Origin: Chloroflexota bacterium
GTDB lineage: Bacteria; Chloroflexota; FW602-bin22; JACPRP01
Reading direction: 5' to 3'
DNA: 5,432 bases
Assembly (NCBI GenBank): GCA_016210495.1
Contig: JACQUC010000215.1
Coordinates: forward strand, 1 to 5,432
The notes under the pieces are model-generated. The model was not told where the DNA came from. It saw only the letters and a program-made list of their open reading frames with translations, and ran no database searches. Below are positions 1 through 5,432 of this stretch, piece by piece. Position 1 is the stretch's first letter. The number at the start of each line of letters is the position of its first letter. The position numbers and the translations under genes are program-made.

Positions 1-2
1 CC

Positions 3-629
3 CAGAAAGGCGTGTCTGCCAATCAGATCAAGCGGACCATCAACGTCTCGTACAAGACGGCCTGGTATCTCTGCCATCCCATCCGCGCGCCTATGACCGA
101 GGCCGACCCGCCCATGCTCACGGGCATTGTAGAGGTGGACGAGACCTACGTGGGCGGAAAGGTGCGCGGGAAAGGCCACGGGTACATCAAGAACAAGGCC
201 ATCGTGGTCGGGGCCATCCAGCGCCACGGCGGGTTGGTCCTCCAAGTTGTCGGGGACACCCGCAAGCCCACGCTCCAAGGGTTCATCCATGAGCACGTTG
301 CGGGGAACGCCGAAGCCATCTACACCGATGAACACCCGTCCTACCGTGGGATTGGGGACGCGAACACCCGGCACGAGACGGTCAACCACAGCGCGGAGGA
401 ATGGGCGCGCGGTGATGTGACCACCAATGACATCGAAGGCGTCTGGAGCCTGTTCAAGCGGTCGGTGATCGGGACCTATCATCAACTCTCCGAAAAGCAT
501 CTGGACGCCTACCTTGACGAGTTGGAATGGCGCTTCAAGAACCGTGAGAACCCGTACCTGTTCAGGGACACGCTAGTCAAGCTTATCAACTCCGAGAACC
601 TACCGTATCAACAACTGGTTAAGCAGTAG
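3..629 (+). CDS. IS1595-family (ISXO2-like) DDE transposase, 5' end cut by window edge
   Basis: Catalyses cut-and-paste or copy-type movement of its own insertion sequence by acting on the element's terminal repeats. The visible 208 residues start in open frame at the window edge. A GTG codon at 12 could be called as a start, but the residues before it (QKG) continue the usual family motif (KGVS...Q..R...V.YKTAW), so the gene almost certainly begins upstream. The N-terminal zinc-ribbon part is therefore missing, about 90-100 residues judging from usual family length. Visible catalytic motifs are the first Asp in EVDETYVGGK (codon 138-140), the second Asp in IYTDEHPSY (codon 327-329) and the Glu in TTNDIEGVWSLFKR (codon 435-437), followed by the characteristic GTYH...KHL..YLDE.EWRF.NR block. 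No frameshift or internal stop is seen, so it may be active if the 5' end is intact. Its 3' end overlaps the convergent minus-strand gene by 11 bases. Confidence 0.93.
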   Translation, partial: QKGVSANQIKRTINVSYKTAWYLCHPIRAPMTEADPPMLTGIVEVDETYVGGKVRGKGHGYIKNKAIVVGAIQRHGGLVLQVVGDTRKPTLQGFIHEHVAGNAEAIYTDEHPSYRGIGDANTRHETVNHSAEEWARGDVTTNDIEGVWSLFKRSVIGTYHQLSEKHLDAYLDELEWRFKNRENPYLFRDTLVKLINSENLPYQQLVKQ

Positions 630-1014
630 CGGGGGTTTCAACCAGCGGTATTTTCGTGTGTAGCCGTGCCTTGGTCCCGTCGCTCATCTTCGCTCGTATC
701 TCAATAACAGCCATTTTGGGGGGCGGGGTCAACTTCGAATAGTGACCCGTGAAACCCAATTGGAAGGTATTGACCGTAGCAAACTGGTAATTCAGCGGGG
801 CTTTTATCGGTTCGAGTTGCAACGGGTGTCTGACCCCGTTGAGTTTGAGAGTGGCCTTCGTGTTGAGACGCGGAGCATGGCTATACGTTGTCATTTCCGC
901 ATCAAGTTTTATTGCCCCTCCCTCATCGTGGAACTTCAGGTTGAGAATCCTAATTTCGGCGTGCGCCGCCGGTCTACGAAGTGCAAAGTACATGGCAGCC
1001 ACCGCGATTACCAC
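619..1014 (-). CDS. Small membrane-anchored hypothetical protein, possible IS passenger
   Basis: Not recognised as a named family. From the GTG at 1014 the protein is 131 residues: a hydrophobic stretch (VVIAVAAMYFAL), then RRP, then about 105 residues rich in alternating hydrophobic and polar positions that suggest a beta-sandwich domain. Its likely place is outside or at the membrane, held by the N-terminal segment. The start is doubtful. The frame stays open to 1089, and the 14 codons before 1014 read like a natural N-terminus (GSFLSGDLPSWLA) that completes the membrane segment, yet contain no ATG, GTG or TTG. An ATA codon at 1056-1054 sits 7 bases after AAAGGA, a good ribosome binding site, so the real start may be this unusual codon or a mutated ATG, giving about 145 residues. 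A possible -10 hexamer TATACT lies at 1115-1110 (minus), without a clear -35. Lower GC than sbcD. Tail-to-tail overlap of 11 bases with the transposase. Confidence 0.62.
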   Translation of the reverse strand: MVIAVAAMYFALRRPAAHAEIRILNLKFHDEGGAIKLDAEMTTYSHAPRLNTKATLKLNGVRHPLQLEPIKAPLNYQFATVNTFQLGFTGHYSKLTPPPKMAVIEIRAKMSDGTKARLHTKIPLVETPATA

Positions 1015-1072
1015 AGCCAGCCAAGACGGGAGATCGCCCGAAAGGAACGAACCTATCGTTGCATCCTTTACA

Positions 1073-1182
1073 CATGGGATGCCCCGACTCTACTCCGGTT
1101 GGCGCATGAAGTATATAATCCCCGCGTCATCTGCGGAGTCTGTGGACCGTTCTTTTCCCCATGGGATGCACTCCGGAGTTGG
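1073..1182. repeat. Two-copy imperfect direct repeat with nested palindromes
   Basis: Copy 1 spans 1073-1102 and copy 2 spans 1160-1182. Both start with catgggatgc (1073-1082 and 1160-1169) and end with actccgg(ag)ttgg (1092-1102 and 1170-1182); copy 1 has a 9-base insertion between the blocks and lacks the ag. Copy starts are 87 bases apart. Copy 2 contains the perfect palindrome actccggagt (1170-1179). It is enclosed by a 7-base inverted pair, gtggacc at 1142-1148 and ggtccac at 1181-1187. The pair flanks the region upstream of the small membrane-protein gene. It could be terminal plus subterminal transposase-binding repeats, or operators for that gene. The repeat is directly visible; its role is inferred. 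Confidence 0.6.
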
Positions 1183-1192
1183 TCCACCCCGA

Positions 1193-2443
1193 TCACTCGC
1201 CCTTGCGCTCGCGCTCCTCGGCAATGAGCCGCTCCCCGGCGGAGAGGAGCCGCGCGCGCCGTTGGGGGGACAGGTCCCGCAGGCCGTCCAGGTAGGCGGC
1301 GAGGGCCGTGTGAGGGTCCATGGCAGAGAGGTCGTGCGGGCCGGAGGTGCCGGTGGGCGCGTCGGGCCGCTCCACCGACCGCGCGATCACGCTGAAGTGC
1401 GCCGGTCCCAGGAGCGCGCGGACATCCCGGTCGCGGACACGCTTGGACAGCGCCTCCGCCACCCGCAGCCGCACGCGGACCACCGCGTCCCGCGTCTCGT
1501 GGCGGGCGATGGCGCGGCGGACAACCTCGTCCGGGTCGTCCTCGGCCCCGATGTTGATGTCTATGGTCACGAACGGGCGCGCGTCCACCGGCACGAACCT
1601 GAAGTCCGCCAGACGGGCCCCCTGCGGCTTCGACGGGTCCAGGTCGACCACGCAGAAGCCCTTGGCCTCCTTCTCCTCCGAGAAGTCGACGCGCTGGAGG
1701 CTGCCGGAGTAGGCCGCCGTCGGCCCGCCCGCGCCGAGGGTCTGGTGCTTGTGCACGTGGCCCAGCGCCACATAGTCCAGCTCCGGCCGGATAACGGCGC
1801 TGGGGAGCAGGACGTGGACGCGGCCTAGCATCAAGGACTGCTCGGTGCCCGTGGTCGCGCCCGCAATGGTGACGTGGGCCGCCAGCACGGAGGGCAGCGC
1901 GGCGTTCAGCGACGCGACCTCGCCCTGCACGAACTCCGTGAGGCGCCCCTCCATGGCGGTGTTGACCTGCTCCAGGGTCATCTCCCGCGCCTCCTCGCGG
2001 TTCAGGAAGACGGAGCGCCGCACCCAGGGCAGGGAGACGACCTGGACCGGCCCCTGCCGCGTCTCCACCAGGTACGTCTTCAGGGAGTCGCCGACGACGA
2101 TGTTGGGGACGCGGAGCGTGTGGAAGACCTCCACGGCGTGGGCGCGGGCGGCGGCCTGGGGGAGGTCGTGGTTGCCGACGAGCAGGAACGCGGGGATTTT
2201 GGCGTCGCTGAGACAGGCGATGCGGCGGGCAAGCTCGCGCTGGTGGGTCTGCCCCGGCTCCCGCGACTTGTAGGCGTCGCCGGCGAAGAGGACGAGGTCC
2301 ACACCCTCGTTGACGGCGTAGTCCACCACCTGGTCGAGGGCGCGGAGGAAGTCCAGGAAGCGGGTGTTCAGGCCCGTCCTGGGGTCCAGCCGCCCGTAGT
2401 TCTCCACGCCGATGTGCAGGTCCGCAAAGTGGAGGATTCTCAT
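1193..2443 (-). CDS. sbcD: SbcD/Mre11-family DNA repair exonuclease subunit
   Basis: Metallophosphoesterase-fold nuclease, the catalytic subunit of the SbcCD (Rad50-Mre11-like) complex that processes DNA ends, hairpins and protein-blocked ends in a manganese-dependent way. The 416-residue product has all phosphoesterase motifs in order: DLHIG (D8, H10), GDAYKSREPG (D56), GNHD (N91, H92), AAHVT (H190) and GHVHKHQ (H229, H231). Length matches the family (about 380-420 residues). The capping and SbcC-binding region follows from about residue 280, ending in a charged helix (LIAEERERKGE). The ATG at 2443 is chosen because MRILHFADLHIG is the canonical N-terminus; no strong ribosome binding site precedes it. 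Very high GC and G/C-ended codons, like glyS. The usual partner gene sbcC does not follow: candidate insertion-sequence DNA begins 2 bases after the stop. A GTGATC overlapping the stop would be a plausible former sbcC start (Met-Ile). Confidence 0.93.
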   Translation of the reverse strand: MRILHFADLHIGVENYGRLDPRTGLNTRFLDFLRALDQVVDYAVNEGVDLVLFAGDAYKSREPGQTHQRELARRIACLSDAKIPAFLLVGNHDLPQAAARAHAVEVFHTLRVPNIVVGDSLKTYLVETRQGPVQVVSLPWVRRSVFLNREEAREMTLEQVNTAMEGRLTEFVQGEVASLNAALPSVLAAHVTIAGATTGTEQSLMLGRVHVLLPSAVIRPELDYVALGHVHKHQTLGAGGPTAAYSGSLQRVDFSEEKEAKGFCVVDLDPSKPQGARLADFRFVPVDARPFVTIDINIGAEDDPDEVVRRAIARHETRDAVVRVRLRVAEALSKRVRDRDVRALLGPAHFSVIARSVERPDAPTGTSGPHDLSAMDPHTALAAYLDGLRDLSPQRRARLLSAGERLIAEERERKGE

Positions 2444-2513
2444 AGGCTCTATCTGCGCGATCTTCTAACTGAAGTTCGACCAAAAGCCATCTTGTACTGG
2501 TTCGGGCGGCCAG

Positions 2514-2537
2514 AAAACGGAGGGCAGTTCGTCCTCC
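2514..2537 (-). terminator. Weak candidate terminator after the PLD nuclease gene
   Basis: On the minus strand, 12 bases after the nuclease stop codon, GGAGG and CCTCC can pair around a 9-base loop, followed by GTTTT. The stem is only 5 pairs and the T-run is short, so termination would be weak at best. A perfect palindrome actggccagt (2540-2549) lies just before it and overlaps the stop codon. The rest of the 105-base gap to sbcD shows no clear promoter. Confidence 0.22.
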
Positions 2538-2548
2538 TCACTGGCCAG

Positions 2549-3433
2549 TCAGGCCGCAATGTGCCACTTCCCGCCGCGTAGGCAAATGAGCCCCTTGCTC
2601 TTCAGGGCTTGCTGCGCGTTCCGAACCATGTGTTTCCACCGCTTGCCGAAGTGTACCTCTCCGATGACTCTATCGATGTTGTCGTCGCACAAATCAGGAT
2701 GAATCTGTTGCACCAGGGGATGCAGTTGTTGCGTTGTAAGAGGTCCACGTTTCAAGAGAAACAGGATCGTCCGCGTGAAAATGGAGTTCGTAGACTCACC
2801 CGGTTTGGCACGGATTCGGCGCAAAGCCTCATGAGTTGCCTGGATTCTACGTTGGAACTCTTCCCGTAGGTTGTCTCGCGCCGTCTCAAGCACACGTTTC
2901 TGGTACTGCTGGAGTTCTCTTGAGGCCGTGGCAAGCTCTTCCAATTCGAGGAGTGTGACATTGGAGCCAAGTGCCGCGTATGCTTTGAGGTCTTGCGTGA
3001 TTTGACGGATAACCTCAGCGTCTTCTATCCAGACTCCATACTCGTAGTTGGCTACGATCCCGCCATGGGTAAGGTTCGCCGAAGTAATTATGGCTACGCT
3101 TTCGTCAGCGACGTACACCTTGGCATGCAGGCTCGGTAGGTGAGTGACCACCACATTTGGGACAGCACGGAAAAAGTCAGCGATACCCATTGGGTCCATG
3201 CTTCCTTGAATGAGGTGGTCAGGAGCGAGGTTTGTCACGATTTCAATCTGTGGGTTGCCTGTGAGAACGATCTGCCTAGCCAGATGGCGCAGTGGGCTCT
3301 CAGTAACGAAGGGCGAAACCAAGAGAGCGTAATGATGAATGGAACGATTGAACGCCTGAAAGCTCTCCCCCCAAGGAGACTTCAGTAGCTGGATCGGCGT
3401 CACGCCTGATTGGTGTTCAGGATGGAGGAGCAT
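2549..3433 (-). CDS. Phospholipase D-superfamily (HKD) nuclease with C-terminal winged helix
   Basis: Likely a DNA-cleaving enzyme of the phospholipase D superfamily; it uses a histidine nucleophile and needs no metal. The 294-residue product has a single HKD motif at residues 103-120: H103-x-K105, D110 and the S118-x-N120 of ITSANLTHGG, with a downstream E131 (NYEYGVW). Enzymes with one motif, such as the restriction enzyme BfiI and Nuc, dimerise to build one active site. Residues about 160-210 are charged and probably helical or coiled coil. Residues about 215-294 look like a winged helix (LKRGPLTTQQL, then AQQALKSKGLICLRGGKWHI), as found in Mrr-type restriction proteins, presumably for DNA binding. 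The ATG at 3433 is the only possible start, as an in-frame TGA lies 15 bases upstream; AGAGAAAG precedes it by 7 bases. It sits 100 bases downstream of the Mrr-like gene and has visibly lower GC than sbcD. A DISARM DrmC-like or other defence PLD is an alternative. Substrate is unknown. Confidence 0.83.
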   Translation of the reverse strand: MLLHPEHQSGVTPIQLLKSPWGESFQAFNRSIHHYALLVSPFVTESPLRHLARQIVLTGNPQIEIVTNLAPDHLIQGSMDPMGIADFFRAVPNVVVTHLPSLHAKVYVADESVAIITSANLTHGGIVANYEYGVWIEDAEVIRQITQDLKAYAALGSNVTLLELEELATASRELQQYQKRVLETARDNLREEFQRRIQATHEALRRIRAKPGESTNSIFTRTILFLLKRGPLTTQQLHPLVQQIHPDLCDDNIDRVIGEVHFGKRWKHMVRNAQQALKSKGLICLRGGKWHIAA

Positions 3434-3533
3434 GTCGCGGCTTTCTCTTCACTCACGCTACAACTAAGGCTCGTCGCCAATCATCAAATGCTTCCTCGGC
3501 AGAGCACTGGTGCCCGCTACACGAGAGATCGCT

Positions 3534-4973
3534 CTATGCACATGCTCTCGCTTGGGCCAGTTGATGCCTATCGCCGGTCGAAAACGACAAGTCGGACTCA
3601 CTTTGCCAACTCTGCACGAGGACATTCCTTGCCTCGCGCACCAACACATCGACAATTGCCGCAGGGTTCGTGGCAATGAGGTCCAGGTCGTCTCGCGCCA
3701 ACAGGGCGATTTGAAGACCGGTGCCGTCCATGACTTGCTTGGCATACCGTCGCGCTTGAGGGGTTACCGCTCCAGCACTGACAACGAGAACCACCTTGGT
3801 GTTGAGCACGTAGGTTAGCCCAACCTGCGTAGCCACGTCGTCCAGCGAGACGCCCCCCTGTACGTTCTTGCACTGGATCTGCCAGCGTGAAAACATGAAC
3901 CTGGCACTCTGGACAATAACGTCGACCTCGGCCCCGCCGGTCACGGTGCCGCGCAGACGCGTTGCAACGTAGTCCAGATCCACGAGACGCATGAGTCTGA
4001 AGGCCAAGGCTTCGAGAGCGAGACCGCGCTGGTACTTGTCTGCCGCATTCAACGCAGCGATGATGTCGCCCAATGTCCGCCGAAGGAGCGGAAGCATCTC
4101 AGCGCCGACCTGCTTGGAAACTTGGTCCAGGATAGGCACCAGGATGTCTTTCTCAAGTTTCTCGGTTGTTGCCACCGAGAATGGTTTGGCTCCCCGTCCC
4201 GGTCCCTTCGTGCCCCTTGTCAAGGAGACGTATCCCTTGGCCTCCAAGGGGTACAGCACGTCTTTGGCCAAGCTCTTCTCGTTGAACCTGACCCCATAGG
4301 TTGCCGTCGCAAGTTTCTCGATTTGGTTGGACTGGAAGGGCCCCGACTCCGACAGATTGACCAGCGCGCGAAGGAAGGCCTGCTGTTCTGGTCGGAGCGA
4401 CCGCAACGCTTCGAACTCCACGGTATCAAGACCCGCGACTTCCCTCAGCCTTGCCTGGTCGACTCTCCAGGATCCTGGATGGAATACGCCCGCCTTCTCA
4501 AGCCAACCTCGCATACTGCTCGGGTGACGACCACCTCGCGGGAAATGCACCCCACGAGCGTCGAGCCATTCGCGAAGCTTAACGAGGTCCACAGTCTCGC
4601 CAGCGGCCTCGACATCAGCGACGCACTGCACGAGCGTCATGCCATGAAGCTTGAGAAGGATATGCCGCGCCAGCGCGGCGTACATCTCAGCGGGAGTTGC
4701 GCGCTTCTCCCAAAGGGCGTGTCCAAGTTCGGTAAGATGGCCTTGCCGATCAACAACGCCGTAGGCAATCATGCCCAACCTAGTGTTGTTGGCCAGCTTG
4801 CCTCTGTTGTAGTCAGAGGTGTCATGGGCTTGGAAGTAGCGTTCGCGGACCTTGGCCTCAAACGCGCGCCAGTCGCCATCGGTCTGCCTGGCGAATTCCA
4901 AGACATCGCCAAGGTCGATCTGTGCTGGTGAGAACTCGCTGCCAAACGGAAGATCGCTTCTTCTGGAGGGCAC
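3534..4973 (-). CDS. Restriction endonuclease-like protein with C-terminal Mrr-type PD-(D/E)xK domain
   Basis: The 479-residue product carries a C-terminal nuclease domain of the Mrr_cat type at about residues 314-430. Visible catalytic positions are E321 (GLALEALAF), D351 (GGAEVDVIV) and Q367-x-K369 (WQIQCKN), the QxK variant typical of Mrr-like enzymes, followed by a conserved-looking VSAGAVTPQARRYA helix. Residues about 195-275 look like a winged helix (FNEKSLAKDVLYPLEAKGYVSL), suited to DNA recognition. Residues 1-190 begin LPFGSEFSPAQIDL and are helical with further HTH-like segments; I cannot assign them to a named domain. The GTG at 4973 is the only usual start after an in-frame TAA at 5027-5025, and only weak ribosome-binding sequence precedes it. 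It lies 142 bases after glyS and 97 bases before the PLD nuclease gene, on the same strand. Base composition is less GC-rich than glyS or sbcD, which suggests transfer. Probably a restriction or defence enzyme; sequence specificity and any partner methylase are unknown. Confidence 0.83.
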   Translation of the reverse strand: MPSRRSDLPFGSEFSPAQIDLGDVLEFARQTDGDWRAFEAKVRERYFQAHDTSDYNRGKLANNTRLGMIAYGVVDRQGHLTELGHALWEKRATPAEMYAALARHILLKLHGMTLVQCVADVEAAGETVDLVKLREWLDARGVHFPRGGRHPSSMRGWLEKAGVFHPGSWRVDQARLREVAGLDTVEFEALRSLRPEQQAFLRALVNLSESGPFQSNQIEKLATATYGVRFNEKSLAKDVLYPLEAKGYVSLTRGTKGPGRGAKPFSVATTEKLEKDILVPILDQVSKQVGAEMLPLLRRTLGDIIAALNAADKYQRGLALEALAFRLMRLVDLDYVATRLRGTVTGGAEVDVIVQSARFMFSRWQIQCKNVQGGVSLDDVATQVGLTYVLNTKVVLVVSAGAVTPQARRYAKQVMDGTGLQIALLARDDLDLIATNPAAIVDVLVREARNVLVQSWQSESDLSFSTGDRHQLAQARACA

Positions 4974-5115
4974 GCTTGAACCACCATCCGTTGGGGATAG
5001 CGAGAGATGGGCGCTGTGGACACGTTACAGCAGAATATGGACTTCCGCCAGCGCAGCATGGCAGATAGCGCACACCGTCAGCGCCGAAAACGTCGGTCTC
5101 CTCCCTGGCCGCCCG

Positions 5116-5432
5116 CTACCCCCATCCCACCGTCTGCATCCCCTTCGCCGCGATCTCCCAGCCCCTGTCGAACACGTCGCGCAGCGCTGCGGCCAGGCCC
5201 TCGATGGGGACGCGCACCTGCGCCATACTCTCACGGTCGCGGATGGTCACCGCCTGGTCGGCCTCCACCGTCTGGAAGTCCACCGTCACGCAGTACGGCG
5301 TCCCGATCTCGTCCTGCCGCCGGTACCGCCGGCCGACCGACCCGCCGTCGTCGTAGAACGCGTTGACCTTGCCCTTGAGGTCGTGGAAGATCCGCTCCGC
5401 AATCTCCGGCAGCCCGTCCTTCTTGACCAGCG
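5116..5432 (-). CDS. glyS: Glycyl-tRNA synthetase, C-terminal part (N-terminus beyond window)
   Basis: Charges tRNA-Gly with glycine in the cytoplasm; essential for translation. The visible 104 residues are the C-terminal anticodon-binding region of the single-chain, class II (alpha2) enzyme. The recognisable blocks in order are LVKKDGLPEIAERIF, FYDDGGSVGRRYRRQDEIGT, PYCVTVDF and VTIRDRESMAQVRVPI, ending GWEIAAKGMQTVGWG before a TAG stop at 5118-5116. This is the Bacteria/Archaea/Eukarya-shared type, not the alpha2-beta2 type of E. coli, so the symbol is used in the broad sense (glyQS or glyRS in some annotations). The gene runs off the right edge. Codon use is strongly G/C-ended, as in sbcD. 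The 142 bases after its stop hold no clear terminator: only a 4-bp CCGA/TCGG stem without a T-run. They also hold only a weak TATTCT-like -10 for the next gene (5037-5032, minus). Confidence 0.94.
   Translation of the reverse strand, partial: LVKKDGLPEIAERIFHDLKGKVNAFYDDGGSVGRRYRRQDEIGTPYCVTVDFQTVEADQAVTIRDRESMAQVRVPIEGLAAALRDVFDRGWEIAAKGMQTVGWG

Larger units (their letters stand above)
1..1190. mobile_element. Probable IS1595-family insertion sequence, one end visible, with a passenger gene
   Basis: The transposase defines the element; its left end lies outside the window. The right boundary is proposed at about 1190. There, read inward on the minus strand, the sequence begins GGGGTGGACCAACTCCGGAG, a G-run start compatible with a terminal inverted repeat of this family. 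A related sequence is repeated about 87 bases further in (1073-1102), as subterminal binding repeats can be. The boundary also falls 2 bases after the sbcD stop codon, where base composition changes sharply. Members of the IS1595 family are known to carry passenger genes sometimes, which would explain the convergent small membrane-protein gene. The proposed end is inference, because the matching left repeat and target duplication are not visible. The alternative is that the element ends just after the transposase stop, near 630-660, and the small gene is chromosomal. Confidence 0.5.

Noticed and set aside
1114..1119. A perfect TATAAT on the plus strand.
   Set aside because: No -35-like hexamer lies at 16-18 bases upstream and no plus-strand gene follows.
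742..1227. A 161-codon plus-strand open frame across the small gene and the repeat region.
   Set aside because: It crosses the proposed element boundary into antisense sbcD and has a composition rich in Arg, Cys and Ser without domain-like pattern.
839..1828. A 329-codon plus-strand open frame, plus similar plus-strand frames at 1845-2273 and 1874-2581.
   Set aside because: They lie antisense to sbcD, have low-complexity composition and no recognisable motifs; long antisense frames are expected in high-GC genes.
1068..2483. A 471-codon open frame on the minus strand overlapping sbcD, longer than sbcD itself.
   Set aside because: Its product is an Arg/Gly/Pro/Ala-rich string without domain motifs, a typical shadow of a GC-rich gene; the alternative frame carries every SbcD motif.
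2540..2549. Perfect 10-base palindrome actggccagt at the end of the PLD nuclease gene.
   Set aside because: Short palindromes occur by chance, it overlaps the stop codon and has no loop or T-run, so it is not called as a separate site.
4122..4931. A 269-codon plus-strand open frame antisense to the Mrr-like gene.
   Set aside because: No motif or plausible start region; the minus-strand frame has a clear catalytic domain and a better N-terminus.
5076..5097. Inverted bases around ccgaaaacgtcgg after glyS as a terminator.
   Set aside because: Only a 4-base stem and no following T-run on the minus strand.

Overview
The window looks like bacterial chromosomal DNA with a GC-rich backbone and lower-GC accessory DNA inserted into it. 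The backbone is represented by the end of a glycyl-tRNA synthetase gene at the right edge and by an SbcD/Mre11-type nuclease gene in the middle. Both have strongly G/C-ended codons. The GlyRS is the single-chain class II form. Together this fits a high-GC lineage such as Chloroflexota, Actinomycetota or Deinococcota, but that placement is only an inference.

Layout from left to right. Positions 1 to about 1190 look like one end of an IS1595-family (ISXO2-like) insertion sequence. It holds a transposase gene on the plus strand, cut by the left window edge. Convergent to it is a small membrane-anchored protein gene on the minus strand, whose 3' end overlaps the transposase 3' end by 11 bases. 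A repeat-rich stretch at 1073-1190 may be the terminus of the element. Next comes sbcD (1193-2443, minus). After it is a pair of same-strand nuclease genes: a phospholipase-D-superfamily (HKD) nuclease with a C-terminal winged helix (2549-3433), and a large protein with a C-terminal Mrr-type PD-(D/E)xK nuclease domain (3534-4973). The 3' end of glyS (5116 to the edge) closes the window.

Everything except the transposase is on the minus strand, so transcription order is glyS, Mrr-like nuclease, PLD nuclease, sbcD, then the small membrane protein. The gaps are 142, 97-100 and 105 bases, so genes here are close but not overlapping. The two nuclease genes read as a restriction or defence cassette placed between housekeeping genes; no methyltransferase lies in the window. 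SbcD normally works with the SMC-like ATPase SbcC, usually encoded immediately downstream. Here the sequence straight after the sbcD stop is the candidate insertion-sequence end, so the element may separate sbcD from sbcC, which would lie left of the window.

No rRNA, tRNA, CRISPR array or riboswitch was seen. No stretch longer than 300 bases lacks a gene.
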